This document shows, one piece after another, positions 28,076-38,204 of a DNA stretch of 64,000 nt (within the stretch, counting starts at the first letter, position 1; each line of letters begins with the position of its first letter). The stretch lies in contig NZ_KB849695.1 in NCBI RefSeq assembly GCF_000368785.1, forward strand, positions 10,072-74,071, in the 5' to 3' direction. The notes beneath the pieces were generated by a model. It was not told the DNA's origin. It saw only the letters and a list, made by a program, of their open reading frames with translations, and did no database searches. This stretch comes from Acinetobacter towneri DSM 14962 = CIP 107472 (GTDB lineage Bacteria > Pseudomonadota > Gammaproteobacteria > Pseudomonadales > Moraxellaceae). Made by a program: the position numbers and the translations under genes.

Positions 28076-28462
28076 ATGGCTTATAGCGATAAAGTAATTG
28101 ATCATTACGAAAACCCTCGTAATGTTGGCGTTTTAGACAAAAATGCTGAAAACGTTGGTACAGGTATGGTGGGCGCACCTGCATGTGGCGATGTAATGCG
28201 TCTGCAAATTCAAGTGAATGACGAAGGCGTGATTGAAGAAGCACGTTTCAAAACTTATGGTTGTGGTTCTGCCATTGCTTCTAGTTCTTTGGTTACTGAG
28301 TGGCTTAAAGGTAAAACTTTAGATGAAGCACAAGCGATCAAGAACATTGATATTGCTACCGAACTTGCCCTTCCACCAGTGAAAGTACACTGCTCTGTAT
28401 TGGCAGAAGATGCAATTAAAGCTGCTGTAGAAGACTATCGCAGCAAAAAGACCAAAGCTTAA
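28076..28462 (+). CDS. iscU: Fe-S scaffold IscU
   Basis: 128 residues, the standard length. The three cluster ligands are visible in GAPACGDVM, TYGCGSAIASS and VHCSVLAED, and the HscA-recognition LPPVK motif is present. It assembles [2Fe-2S] clusters from IscS sulfur. The start at 28076 has GGAGAAG upstream. Confidence 0.97.
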   Translation: MAYSDKVIDHYENPRNVGVLDKNAENVGTGMVGAPACGDVMRLQIQVNDEGVIEEARFKTYGCGSAIASSSLVTEWLKGKTLDEAQAIKNIDIATELALPPVKVHCSVLAEDAIKAAVEDYRSKKTKA

Positions 28463-28498
28463 TTTGCTAAGTTTTGTGGAAAAACAAACGGAGTTTTC

Positions 28499-28819
28499 AT
28501 GATCAATTTAACTGAAAATGCTGCAACTCATATCAGCAATTACTTAAAGAATCGCGGTAAGGGTCAAGGTATTCGCGTTGGTGTGAAAACTTCAGGCTGT
28601 TCTGGTTTGGCTTATGTACTCGAATTTGTAGATGAAGTCGATACGCACGACCAAATGTTTGAACAGTTTGGTGTTAAAGTTTTCGTTGATCCGAAAAGCC
28701 TAGTTTACCTAGATGGCATGGAAATGGACTATGTCAAAAATGGTTTAAACGAAGGTTTCGAGTTTAACAACCCCAATAAAAAAGGTGAATGTGGCTGCGG
28801 TGAATCGTTCACGGTATAA
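28499..28819 (+). CDS. iscA: Fe-S carrier IscA
   Basis: 106-residue A-type carrier. The three conserved Cys are seen as SGCSGLAY and the CGCGESF tail. It carries clusters or iron to apoproteins. 36 bases after iscU in the standard order. Confidence 0.96.
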   Translation: MINLTENAATHISNYLKNRGKGQGIRVGVKTSGCSGLAYVLEFVDEVDTHDQMFEQFGVKVFVDPKSLVYLDGMEMDYVKNGLNEGFEFNNPNKKGECGCGESFTV

Positions 28820-28838
28820 CGCCACCTCCCTCTTTTTA

Positions 28839-28868
28839 GCTTAAAACAGTGTACAATACACTGTTTTA
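28839..28868 (+). terminator. Hairpin between iscA and hscB
   Basis: AAAACAGTGTA / TACACTGTTTT stem with an A-T-rich end and a short T stretch. It is probably a weak or partial terminator, because the downstream genes hscB, hscA and fdx belong to the same pathway. Confidence 0.6.
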
Positions 28869-28918
28869 ATTGCATTTATGCAGCCAATTTTGCACACTAA
28901 TCGCGGATTCCATCTCCC

Positions 28919-29434
28919 ATGAATCATTTTGAGTTGTTTAATCTTCCTGTTGCACTCGATATTGATTTCGCTACTTTAAAAGCTGAATTTTTAAAGCTAC
29001 AGCAGCAATATCACCCCGACAAAGCCGAAGACAAAGATCAAGCCTTGATTAAATCTAGTAAAATTAATCAGGCGTTTAAACAACTCTCTGCGGTAGACAG
29101 TCGTGCTGCATATTTACTCTCATTGAAAAAGCAAGATTATCATCTCGATCAATCCATCCATGACTTTGAATTTTTACAAGATGCCTTGGAAATTCGTGAG
29201 CAATTGGATGATGCCAACTGTGCCGATGACTTACAGTCATTAAAGGTTGAAGTACAACAATGGGTTGATGGCTTAGTCCGTGAATTTAAAATTGACTATG
29301 CCGAAGAAGATTGGGCAGAAGCGCGTGACACTGTGCGTAAATTACGCTTTTTCATGAAAGTTATGGCTGACCTAGACAAAGCTGAAGATCGTTTCCTTGA
29401 TGATGACAGTTTTGATTTAGACGATGATTTTTAA
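28919..29434 (+). CDS. hscB: Co-chaperone HscB
   Basis: 171-residue J-protein. The J domain at the N-terminus has the QYHPDKAEDKDQ loop with HPD. The C-terminal helical domain (LQDALEIREQLDDA) binds IscU. It delivers IscU to HscA and stimulates its ATPase. It starts after the iscA hairpin and has acidic runs at its end (DDDSFDLDDDF). Confidence 0.94.
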   Translation: MNHFELFNLPVALDIDFATLKAEFLKLQQQYHPDKAEDKDQALIKSSKINQAFKQLSAVDSRAAYLLSLKKQDYHLDQSIHDFEFLQDALEIREQLDDANCADDLQSLKVEVQQWVDGLVREFKIDYAEEDWAEARDTVRKLRFFMKVMADLDKAEDRFLDDDSFDLDDDF

Positions 29435-29479
29435 TTTTAGTTTGTATTTTAATATTTAACGGGCAAAGGATTTTACATA

Positions 29480-31339
29480 ATGGCGCTCTTGCAAATTGCA
29501 GAACCAGGTCAATCAAGTGCACCGCATGAACATCGCATTGCGATTGGCATTGACTTAGGCACCACTCATTCATTGGTTGCCACAGTTCTTTCTGGTAAAG
29601 CCAAAGTCTTGCATGATGAGCAAGGTCGCGTGCTACTGCCTTCTATCGTCCATTATGCAGAGCAAAATACACATTATGGCAATGCTGCTGCGCCATTTAT
29701 TACTACAGACCCTAAAAACACGATTGTTTCAGTCAAGCGTTTTATGGGTCGTTCTAAAGCGGACATTAAATTTCAACATCCATACACGTTAGTGGGTGAA
29801 GACAATCAAATGCCTGCTTTTGAAACAGCTCAAGGCCGTAAAACACCTGTTGAAATTTCGGCAGAATTACTTAAACAACTCAAAGACCGCGCAGAAGCCA
29901 GCTTACAAAACCCTGTAAATGGTGCAGTGATTACTGTTCCTGCTTATTTTGATGAAGCTCAACGCCAAGCCACACGTGACGCTGCCGAGCTTGCAGGTTT
30001 AAAAGTATTGCGTTTATTGAATGAACCGACTGCAGCAGCGGTTGCCTACGGTTTAGATCAAGACACCAACTTGGCTCAAGACCGTAACTATGTGATTTAC
30101 GACTTGGGCGGTGGTACGTTTGACGTTTCTATTTTACGTTTCTCTCAAGGTGTTTTTGAAGTTTTAGCCACAGGCGGCCACACTGCTTTAGGTGGTGATG
30201 ACTTAGATCGTCTGATTGTAAAATGGGCAAAAAAACAGCTGAATATTGAAAGTTTAGATGATGCAGAATATGCACACTTTATTGTGTCTGCACGTAAAGC
30301 CAAAGAAGCGCTCAGCAATGCAGAAAGTGTTGAATTAAAACTGTTAGAGCACACGCTGCAATTAGACCGCGCAAACTTTGAAAGTATTATTCAGGTTGCT
30401 TTAGATAAAACCATTAGTGTATGCAAACGTGTATTACGCGATGCCAAACTTGACCTAGATGACATTCAAAATGTAGTTTTAGTTGGTGGTTCAACACGTT
30501 CTTATGCCGTGCAAAAAGCTGTTCGTGAAGTATTTAATCAAGAACCATTATGCACAATTAACCCAGATGAAGTGGTTGCAATTGGTGCATCAATTACCGC
30601 CAATCAACTAATTGGTAACAGCAAAGATGGTTCGTTGCTATTAGACGTTACCCCACTGTCTTTGGGTTTAGAAACCATGGGCGGTTTGGTGGAACGCTTA
30701 ATTTCACGCAATACTGCAATTCCTGTAGCACGTCGCCAAGAATTTACCACTTATCAAGATGGCCAATCTGCCATGTTGATTCATGTGGTACAAGGTGAGC
30801 GTGATTTGGTAGAACATTGTCGTAGCTTAGGTCGTTTTGTGCTACACGGTATTCCACCAATGACTGCGGGTCAGGCACGCATTGAAGTTACGTTCCAAGT
30901 CGATGCTGATGGCTTGCTCAGTGTTTCTGCTAAAGAAACCACTTCTGGTGTGACTGCAAATATCGACATCAAGCCATCTTATGGTTTATCTGAAGCAGAT
31001 ACCGAGCGTTTGCTGCTAGATGGTTTCAAATATGCAGAAGAAGACAAGCAATTGCGTCATTTGCATGAAACCAAAGTTGAAGCACAACGTGAACTTGAAG
31101 CTTTACAACAAGCCTTAAAAGTAGATGCACAACTATTAAGCCCAGAACAATTAGAAGCTTTAAATACTGCCAAAGCGCAGTTGGAAGCCGAATTGACTGG
31201 ACAAGACATTAAAGCCATTGAACATGCTGTTGAACAGCTTAAAATACACAGTGATGCTTTTGCTGCAATTCGTATGAATCAACATATTGATACAGCACTT
31301 AAAGGCACTAAACTCGACGACTGGTCAAACTCAAACTAA
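29480..31339 (+). CDS. hscA: Hsp70-type Fe-S chaperone HscA
   Basis: 619 residues. ATPase signatures are visible: [25 protein letters not shown] [12 protein letters not shown], and [14 protein letters not shown]. It releases clusters from IscU through its substrate domain at the C-terminus. It follows hscB after 45 bases and precedes fdx. The set is complete except that no iscX follows fdx. Confidence 0.97.
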   Translation: MALLQIAEPGQSSAPHEHRIAIGIDLGTTHSLVATVLSGKAKVLHDEQGRVLLPSIVHYAEQNTHYGNAAAPFITTDPKNTIVSVKRFMGRSKADIKFQHPYTLVGEDNQMPAFETAQGRKTPVEISAELLKQLKDRAEASLQNPVNGAVITVPAYFDEAQRQATRDAAELAGLKVLRLLNEPTAAAVAYGLDQDTNLAQDRNYVIYDLGGGTFDVSILRFSQGVFEVLATGGHTALGGDDLDRLIVKWAKKQLNIESLDDAEYAHFIVSARKAKEALSNAESVELKLLEHTLQLDRANFESIIQVALDKTISVCKRVLRDAKLDLDDIQNVVLVGGSTRSYAVQKAVREVFNQEPLCTINPDEVVAIGASITANQLIGNSKDGSLLLDVTPLSLGLETMGGLVERLISRNTAIPVARRQEFTTYQDGQSAMLIHVVQGERDLVEHCRSLGRFVLHGIPPMTAGQARIEVTFQVDADGLLSVSAKETTSGVTANIDIKPSYGLSEADTERLLLDGFKYAEEDKQLRHLHETKVEAQRELEALQQALKVDAQLLSPEQLEALNTAKAQLEAELTGQDIKAIEHAVEQLKIHSDAFAAIRMNQHIDTALKGTKLDDWSNSN

Positions 31340-31354
31340 TTTAAGGTAAAGATT

Positions 31355-31693
31355 ATGCCACGTATTAAAGTACTTCCACATGCGCAATTCTGCCCAGAAG
31401 GTGCTGAGTTTGAAGTCGAACAAAATGCCAACTTATGCGAAAGCTTACTTGAAAATGGCATTAAAATTGAACATGCTTGCGATATGTCTTGTGCATGTAC
31501 CACTTGCCACGTTGTTGTTCGTAAAGGCTTTGACAGCCTAGAAGAAATGGATGATGTTGAAGCTGACTTATTAGACCGTGCTTGGGGTTTAGAGCCTGAT
31601 TCACGCTTATCTTGTCAGGTTAAAGTGGTCAATGAAGACTTGGAAGTCGAAATTCCAAAATACACCATTAACCATGCTTCAGAAAATCATTAA
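31355..31693 (+). CDS. fdx: [2Fe-2S] ferredoxin of the isc operon
   Basis: 112 residues. Cluster ligands CDMSCACTTC (three Cys) and the later SRLSCQ match adrenodoxin-type ferredoxin. It supplies electrons for cluster assembly. It is followed by a strong terminator, so it is the last gene; no iscX follows. Confidence 0.95.
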   Translation: MPRIKVLPHAQFCPEGAEFEVEQNANLCESLLENGIKIEHACDMSCACTTCHVVVRKGFDSLEEMDDVEADLLDRAWGLEPDSRLSCQVKVVNEDLEVEIPKYTINHASENH

Positions 31694-31715
31694 TCATAAA
31701 ATGATGCTAATTCTA

Positions 31716-31745
31716 AAAAACTGCGCTACGGCGCAGTTTTTTTTA
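31716..31745 (+). terminator. isc operon terminator
   Basis: AAAAAACTGCGC / GCGCAGTTTTTTTT, a perfect stem with a long T run, about 25 bases past fdx. Confidence 0.95.
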
Positions 31746-31815
31746 TTGCACAACTTTAGATTTAAAATTTTTGAGGATTTAAAAGTTAAACGAGATCTAC
31801 ATTATAAGAAAAATT

Positions 31816-33303
31816 TTAGTGTTTTTCAGGAATATGAGTTTTGGCAATTTCTTCAACAGGTGGATGTTCAATCACTTCATCTTCAAGATTAAGTTTTACA
31901 ATGCCCTGTGAGTTGGTCAGCTTTTGCTGCGTTTGAATTCTTTTAATCATTTTTTCTAATACGGTAATTAGCTCAGGATATTCAAAATTCTGCACTTCAT
32001 CCAAATTAAGCAACAAATGAAAACCTTTATATTCGTAGTCAAACCAACGCTGATAATCCGACTTGCTGGCCGCATATTTTTCCATCACTTGCCAAGTTTT
32101 TACAGGACCTTGAATCCCCTTTAAAAAGATCGGTGCTTTCGGAGCACACAAATAATCATTTTTAATCAGTTTATAAGTGTCATCTGAAAGTAAAATTTCA
32201 TCAACTTCGGCCGCACTTTGCAAACGCGCAGCTAAGTTAGCATCACGCCCAACAATGGTATATGCCATCCGATGTGCTGCACCGTAGTTCCCAACGTGGC
32301 AATATCCTGTACTGATACCCATACGAATATGTAAAGGCGGATAGCCCATTTTAACCCAACGTTCGCGTAACAATTTCATTTGCTGACGCATCGCAATAGC
32401 CATCTCTACACAAGTTTTAGCATCTTGTTCAACACCTTGCGTATTTGGATCACCAAAGAAAATTAAAATCGCATCACCCATAAACTTATCCACCGTCGCT
32501 TCATATTGCTTGGCAATTTCGGTCATGTGGCTTAAATAATCATTGAGCAGGAATGCTAAATCATCTGGAATTAGTGTTTCAGAAAGTTCAGTAAAGCCTT
32601 GAATATCAGAAAAGAAAATCGTCATTTTTTTACGTTTATATTCAATTTTCGCTTCCGACTCACCTTTCATAATCGATTGCCACAACTGCAAAGGTGCATA
32701 GCGACTAAGCTGATTCGCAAATTCCATATAGCGGTTCATTTGTGTGTAGTAATGGTCTTTCTTTGCCGTGGTATAGCGGATACGACGTGCCTGATAGGCA
32801 CTGCCCATGCCAAAGTAAAAGATCATACATAAAAAGGCTAAAATCGTAAGTTCGGTACTGCTTTGTTCAAAATATTCGTTAAAACCAAAAATAAAAATAT
32901 TACAAAAATAAAAAACTGTGACCGCCAATAAGGATGCCAATGCCACCAAAAAGAAAGAAACTTTAATATAAATGGCGGTATATAGCAGCGCAAATAAAGC
33001 GGCAAAAGTAAGTACCAAATTCAGATGTACCGCAGACAAACATACTGCGACTACCACAATATCAATAATAAACAGGATATTACGCTTGGCTTGATGACTA
33101 TATTTATATTGCAGCCAACGCGAAAATTTAGGAATTATCAGTAATAAAAAAGTAAGAAAAAACGGAAGGTAAATTTGATAATTGGTATCGGCGTAGGTGT
33201 AGTGATAGACCACCATAATCAGGGATAAACTTGCATACCCGACTAAACGATGCAGAAATTCGAATTGTTTGGGATCTCTTTCCATCCAATTGTACATGAA
33301 CAC
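31816..33303 (-). CDS. Membrane class III adenylate/guanylate cyclase
   Basis: About 495 residues. The first about 200 hold five or six transmembrane helices (for example LSLIMVVYHYTYAD and FLTFLLLIIPKF). The cytosolic catalytic part starts near KKMTIFFSDIQGFTELSE. Both metal aspartates (FFSDIQGF and VDKFMGDAI), the purine-contacting Lys in that second motif, and the transition-state Asn/Arg (DANLAARL) are present, so it should be active; the Thr in YTIVG fits ATP use. No separate signal-receiver domain is evident; the membrane part may be the sensor. A TTG/ATG choice at 33303-33297 remains open. Confidence 0.88.
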   Translation of the reverse strand: MFMYNWMERDPKQFEFLHRLVGYASLSLIMVVYHYTYADTNYQIYLPFFLTFLLLIIPKFSRWLQYKYSHQAKRNILFIIDIVVVAVCLSAVHLNLVLTFAALFALLYTAIYIKVSFFLVALASLLAVTVFYFCNIFIFGFNEYFEQSSTELTILAFLCMIFYFGMGSAYQARRIRYTTAKKDHYYTQMNRYMEFANQLSRYAPLQLWQSIMKGESEAKIEYKRKKMTIFFSDIQGFTELSETLIPDDLAFLLNDYLSHMTEIAKQYEATVDKFMGDAILIFFGDPNTQGVEQDAKTCVEMAIAMRQQMKLLRERWVKMGYPPLHIRMGISTGYCHVGNYGAAHRMAYTIVGRDANLAARLQSAAEVDEILLSDDTYKLIKNDYLCAPKAPIFLKGIQGPVKTWQVMEKYAASKSDYQRWFDYEYKGFHLLLNLDEVQNFEYPELITVLEKMIKRIQTQQKLTNSQGIVKLNLEDEVIEHPPVEEIAKTHIPEKH

Positions 33304-33325
33304 CGCGGCCTACTCCAATCTAGGA

Positions 33326-33352
33326 TTAAAAAGCCACGCATGCTGCGTGGCA
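33326..33352 (-). terminator. Terminator after the second HIT gene
   Basis: GCCACGCATGCTGCGTGGC palindrome with a T run on the minus strand. It separates the HIT transcript from the downstream cyclase gene. Confidence 0.9.
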
Positions 33353-33363
33353 ATTCATTTCAA

Positions 33364-33798
33364 TTAATCCATTCGCCAGTCAAATGGCATATCGCCTTGA
33401 CCACGCAGAGCAAGCATCAAGGTTTGACGCATGTGAGCCAAAACTTCATTGCTGTATGGTACAGCTGGCGTACCCCAAACTGGTTTAGGCCAAGCCACAT
33501 CATTTTGATAACGCACGACGTGATGAAAATGCAATTGTGGAACCATATTACCTAAAGCCGCCACATTCATTTTATCGGCACGGAATACACGTGATAATTG
33601 GCTAGATAACCAGCTAGATTCACGTAAAAATTGTTCTTGGTCTGCCTGGCTTAATTCGTATAGTTCTGTAACCCCTGGCACACGTGGAATTAGAATTAAC
33701 CAAGGGAATTGCATATCATTCATTAAACGACATGTTGACAGAGGAAAGTCGCCTACAAAAAAAGTATCTTGAGCAAGTTGTGGATGCAAACTAAACAT
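33364..33798 (-). CDS. HIT-domain protein
   Basis: 144 residues from an ATG at 33798. The triad is QLHFHHVVRY. The N-terminal FSLHPQLAQDTFFVGDFPLS and WLILIPRV blocks resemble FHIT/galactose-1-phosphate-uridylyltransferase-like HIT proteins. It is a second HIT gene in the window, different in type from the one at 18.1 kb. Substrate unknown. Confidence 0.85.
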   Translation of the reverse strand: MFSLHPQLAQDTFFVGDFPLSTCRLMNDMQFPWLILIPRVPGVTELYELSQADQEQFLRESSWLSSQLSRVFRADKMNVAALGNMVPQLHFHHVVRYQNDVAWPKPVWGTPAVPYSNEVLAHMRQTLMLALRGQGDMPFDWRMD

Positions 33799-34006
33799 AT
33801 CTTTATAAATGACGCAAATTGTAATGATGGGTAATACTATCACATCCCTAGTGAACTGAGTATGATTCCCATCATGTTTCGATGTAAATAAAGTGCAATT
33901 TTAACCAAATTCATCATGAATAATATTCATTATAGAATCAGAGGTTTCTTAGCAAATATTCATAAATTTACCGATATGATATTTGGATCAATTTGCATTT
34001 TTAAAC

Positions 34007-37000
34007 TCAGCTGTGCAAAGTTTTTAGCAGGCTGTTTAATAGATCGGCAATAAATTGAATCCGCTTTTCAGCTTCCTCCAACATCACCATCACTTTTAAA
34101 CGCTGTCCACCATCCATACGGAAATAGGTCGGATGTTTTTGCATCATTTGAATGATGCTCATGGCTTGCACAGGTGTATCTGGTGAAAATTCGATATGAC
34201 CGCCATTTGTACTAATATCAATTTTAGTGATGCCCAACTGCTCTGCTTTTAAACGCAGTTGATGTACAGCAAATAATTGTTTCACCGCTTGTGGTGGAAT
34301 ACCAAAACGGTCAATCAATTCCATACGGATATGATCAAGCTTTTCTTGAGTATCGGTATTACTAATGCGTTTGTAGAACAATAAGCGCTGATGCACATCG
34401 CCCAAATAATCATCTGGAATTAAAGCAGGCATGTGCAGGTTGATTTCTGCAGTTAAAGACAATGGTGCATCGAAGTTAGGGGTTTTACCTTTTTGAATGG
34501 CTTTGGTGGCTTTTTCCAGCATTTCCATATACAGGCTATAACCAATAGCTTGCATTGAACCGCTTTGTTGCTCACCCAGTAATTCGCCCGCACCACGAAT
34601 TTCCAAGTCTTCGGTTGCCAACATAAAACCTGCACCCAAAGTTGAGGCACGCTGAATCGCATCCAAGCGTTTTTCAGCATCGCCTTTTAAGCCCTTAATG
34701 GAAGGTACCAGCAAATACGCATAAGCTTGGTGATGCGAACGTCCAACACGACCACGTAGTTGGTGCAACTGCGCCAATCCGAGTTTATCTGCACGTTCAA
34801 TTAAAATGGTATTGGCATTTGGAACATCAATCCCTGTTTCAATAATGGTTGAGCAAACCAACACGTTATATTCTTTATGATAAAACTGCTGCATGACTTG
34901 CTCTAATTCACGCTCGCGCATTTGCCCATGCGCAACTGCAACCCGCGCTTCTGGTACCAATTCACGAATGGTTTCAGCACTACGCTCAATGGTTTCTACT
35001 TCATTATGCAGGAAATACACCTGACCACCACGTAACAATTCACGTAAAATGGCTTCTTTCACCGTATCGCCTGTATGCTCTTGCACAAAGGTTTTTACCG
35101 CTAAACGACGTGCAGGTGGTGTGGCAATAATGGATAAATCGCGCATACCGCTAAATGCCATATTTAAGGTACGTGGAATTGGCGTTGCGGTTAAAGTCAG
35201 CATATCCACATCGGCGCGCAGCGCTTTAATACGTTCTTTGTCACGCACCCCAAAACGATGTTCTTCATCGACAATCATTAAACCCAACTGCTTGAACTGA
35301 ATATTTTCTTGCAGAATTTTGTGCGTCCCAATCACAATATCGACTTTGCCTTCAGCTAAATCTTCAATGGTTTTTTGATGAGATTTGCTTGAACCAAAAC
35401 GCGATAAGACTTCAATACGCACAGGCCAGTCGGCAAAACGGTCTTTAAAAGATTCATAATGCTGTTGTGCCAACAATGTGGTCGGAACCAATACCGCGAC
35501 TTGTTTATTATTCTGTACCGCGACAAATGCAGCCCGCATGGCGACTTCGGTTTTACCAAAACCAACATCACCACAGACCAAACGATCCATTGGTTTTGCC
35601 AGTTGCATGTCATGTAAAGTCGCTTCAATTGCATTGGCTTGGTCTAGGGTTTCTTCATAAGCAAAGCCACTGGCAAATTGCATATAAAGACTATGATCCA
35701 ACTCAAAAGCAAAACCCGGTTTAGATTGACGACGTGCCTGAATATGCAGTAATTCTGCTGCCACATCGTGAATTTGTTCCAACGCTTTGCGTTTGGCTTT
35801 ATTCCATGCATCTGTGCCTAATTTATGCAAAGGCGCAAGGTCTGGATCACCACCGCTATAACGGCTGATTAAATGCAAATTGGTAACAGGTACATACACT
35901 TTTGCAGCATCGGCATAATCAAGTTGTAAAAACTCATGCTCTTGCTCATCAATATTTAAAGTAATTAAACCTGCATAACGCCCTACGCCATAATCAATAT
36001 GTACCACAGGTGCACCAATGCTTAACTCGGTCAAACTGCGAATTAAAAACTCTTCAGAAACTTCCTGCTGACGTTTACGACGGCGCTGCACCATACGATG
36101 TTCATACAACTGATTTTCTGAGATTACACTCAATTGATCTTGAATGACCAAGCCGCGATCTAAAGGTGCATTGGTAATCGCAATGGCTTGTAAAGACTGC
36201 TGAAATGCCTCAAAACTCTCCACTTGTGGAATTTCACCCAAAGCGGCACGCAACGCATCTTTTAAGGTTTCACGACGACCTGCACTTTCTGCCACCAATA
36301 AAACAGGATGATTGGCCGCATCAATATATTGCTTAACGGCATGAAAGGGTTGTTCTTGTTTAGGATCAACCGCCAAACGTGGTGGTACAAGTGTGCTTAA
36401 GTTCACTACACCTGCTTTTTGCTCAAAAGCTTCGGGCGATGCAATCACACGTCCAAATTGATTCAGTTGTTCTAATAATTGATTTGGTTGTAGGAATAAT
36501 TGCTCAGGCGGCAAAATCGGCTGGTCGATGTTATGACGTCTGTCCTCATAACGATACAGCACATCTTTCCAAAATTGAGTTAAACAGTCATCCACCGCCT
36601 TATCTGTAATGACAATGCAATGCTTTGGTAAGTATGAAAGTAATGTATTTTGACCTTCAAGCTGTGCTTGAGTGAAGAATAACGGAAAATAAAACTCTAA
36701 ACCAGGCGATGCAATGCCTTCTAACACATCCTGATACACAGGGTTCTTTTTCGGGTTTGCCGTTGGGAAACTTTCTGCATAGCGGTCACGGAAAATCGCA
36801 CGACCTTCTTTTAATGGAAATTCTTTGGCGGGTAAAACCGTAAAATTCTGCAAACTTTGGGTGGTACGCTGCGTTTCTGGATCAAAAAACTTTAAGGTTT
36901 CAACTTCATCATCAAATAAATCAATACGGATGGGTGCTTCCTGTCCCGAAGCATAAATATCCATAATACTGCCACGCACAGCAAACTCACCATGATCATA

Positions 37001-37468
37001 GACTGTATCGACCAGATGATAGCCTGCTTGTACCAAACGCTGTTTTTGTTGTTCCAAAGCAAACTTTTGCCCAACACGAATATCGAAATGCTCGCCTAAC
37101 ACCCATGAGGTTGGTGCAACACGTTGTGCCAAAGTGGTTGCCGAAACCAACAATACACCTTGCTGCGGCATATTGGATAAAATCGCCAAACGCTCCGACA
37201 CAATATCTTGATGCGGTGACAAGCGGTCATAAGGCAAAATTTCCCAATCGGGGAAAATAGTCGGTTTTACCCCGTAAAATTCTAATTCGCTTTCTAACTG
37301 CGCCAAATGTTGTTGATTGCGCGCGACAATCACAAATAAATGCTGATTCTGCTGACCAATTTCTTTAAATAATAATGCTGCGGCAGAACCTTGTAGATTA
37401 CCAATCCAGCGTTTTTCGCCAGCTTTCAGTTGTGCTAAATTGAGTTGGGAAATTTCGTGTTGGAACAT
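34007..37468 (-). CDS. mfd: Transcription-repair coupling factor Mfd
   Basis: 1153-residue DNA translocase that removes stalled RNA polymerase and recruits UvrA. The N-terminal UvrB-like region, central RNA-polymerase-interacting region (VHIDYGVGRYAGL) and RecG-like motor (GDVGFGKTEVAMRA, DEEHRFGV) are present. The C-terminal TRCF autoinhibitory domain follows. Length is standard. Confidence 0.97.
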   Translation of the reverse strand: MFQHEISQLNLAQLKAGEKRWIGNLQGSAAALLFKEIGQQNQHLFVIVARNQQHLAQLESELEFYGVKPTIFPDWEILPYDRLSPHQDIVSERLAILSNMPQQGVLLVSATTLAQRVAPTSWVLGEHFDIRVGQKFALEQQKQRLVQAGYHLVDTVYDHGEFAVRGSIMDIYASGQEAPIRIDLFDDEVETLKFFDPETQRTTQSLQNFTVLPAKEFPLKEGRAIFRDRYAESFPTANPKKNPVYQDVLEGIASPGLEFYFPLFFTQAQLEGQNTLLSYLPKHCIVITDKAVDDCLTQFWKDVLYRYEDRRHNIDQPILPPEQLFLQPNQLLEQLNQFGRVIASPEAFEQKAGVVNLSTLVPPRLAVDPKQEQPFHAVKQYIDAANHPVLLVAESAGRRETLKDALRAALGEIPQVESFEAFQQSLQAIAITNAPLDRGLVIQDQLSVISENQLYEHRMVQRRRKRQQEVSEEFLIRSLTELSIGAPVVHIDYGVGRYAGLITLNIDEQEHEFLQLDYADAAKVYVPVTNLHLISRYSGGDPDLAPLHKLGTDAWNKAKRKALEQIHDVAAELLHIQARRQSKPGFAFELDHSLYMQFASGFAYEETLDQANAIEATLHDMQLAKPMDRLVCGDVGFGKTEVAMRAAFVAVQNNKQVAVLVPTTLLAQQHYESFKDRFADWPVRIEVLSRFGSSKSHQKTIEDLAEGKVDIVIGTHKILQENIQFKQLGLMIVDEEHRFGVRDKERIKALRADVDMLTLTATPIPRTLNMAFSGMRDLSIIATPPARRLAVKTFVQEHTGDTVKEAILRELLRGGQVYFLHNEVETIERSAETIRELVPEARVAVAHGQMRERELEQVMQQFYHKEYNVLVCSTIIETGIDVPNANTILIERADKLGLAQLHQLRGRVGRSHHQAYAYLLVPSIKGLKGDAEKRLDAIQRASTLGAGFMLATEDLEIRGAGELLGEQQSGSMQAIGYSLYMEMLEKATKAIQKGKTPNFDAPLSLTAEINLHMPALIPDDYLGDVHQRLLFYKRISNTDTQEKLDHIRMELIDRFGIPPQAVKQLFAVHQLRLKAEQLGITKIDISTNGGHIEFSPDTPVQAMSIIQMMQKHPTYFRMDGGQRLKVMVMLEEAEKRIQFIADLLNSLLKTLHS

Positions 37469-37618
37469 GTATATAGCTTTAGGGTCTAAACAACATGGGG
37501 CTTATACTAGCACGATGAATTGACGGTTTTACGTAATTTTTTTCATCCACCATTACAGCGTATTTAATTGCAAAATTTTATAAAACAGCGAGCTTTAAAG
37601 TTTGATACACACGCCTCT

Positions 37619-37978
37619 TTACTTTTGATCACGTAAAAACTGTCGATAATAATCATTCAATTTTTTAACAATCGCTTTAAATTCCAGTAAGTTTTCTTCG
37701 GTATTACCAAGCATTGTGTTAAAACGCTGTTGCGCAATTTCCAGATCAATTTTTTCATTGATAATCATAGCTGTAGAATACAGCTGTGCCAAATCATCAA
37801 ACTGCTGCATACGGCGGTTGGATAAATAATTTAAACGCTCTGCCAAAACATCGTTAAGCAAAATACCATCGACAATATAGCCTTGTTCCGCATCCCATTG
37901 AATATTCTGTGCTTCTAAATAGGCAATTTCTTCGAGATTGGCTTTATTTTTAAACAACCCTGTAAGTTTGCTGAACAT
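37619..37978 (-). CDS. Small soluble protein, unknown
   Basis: 119 residues from the ATG at 37978, with AGGTTC upstream; a longer reading starts 57 bases earlier without such support. Mostly helical and charged, with no signal peptide or recognised domain. It lies downstream of a region of stray sequence and on the same strand as mfd. Confidence 0.55.
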   Translation of the reverse strand: MFSKLTGLFKNKANLEEIAYLEAQNIQWDAEQGYIVDGILLNDVLAERLNYLSNRRMQQFDDLAQLYSTAMIINEKIDLEIAQQRFNTMLGNTEENLLEFKAIVKKLNDYYRQFLRDQK

Positions 37979-38152
37979 TTTGAACCTATAAATTGGCGAA
38001 ATCAAAGTGAATGCTGCAGAGTTTAAATGCTTCACTAAAATAGATGCAACTGATCAGGGTGATTTATGCTCCCCTGATGTTATAAGTCAGTGTTTCAACC
38101 CCACTTTGCTTAGGCTATTTATAATGATGCATATTTTGCATCCTGCCAAATG

Positions 38153-38180
38153 TAAAAAAGCATCTTGAAGATGCTTTTAT
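38153..38180 (-). terminator. Terminator after tandem GST_N gene
   Basis: AAAAAAGCATCTT / AAGATGCTTTTA palindrome; the minus-strand side ends in six T residues, 25 bases past the stop. Confidence 0.9.
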
Positions 38181-38204
38181 AACAATCAAAAAATGACTTA
38201 AAGC

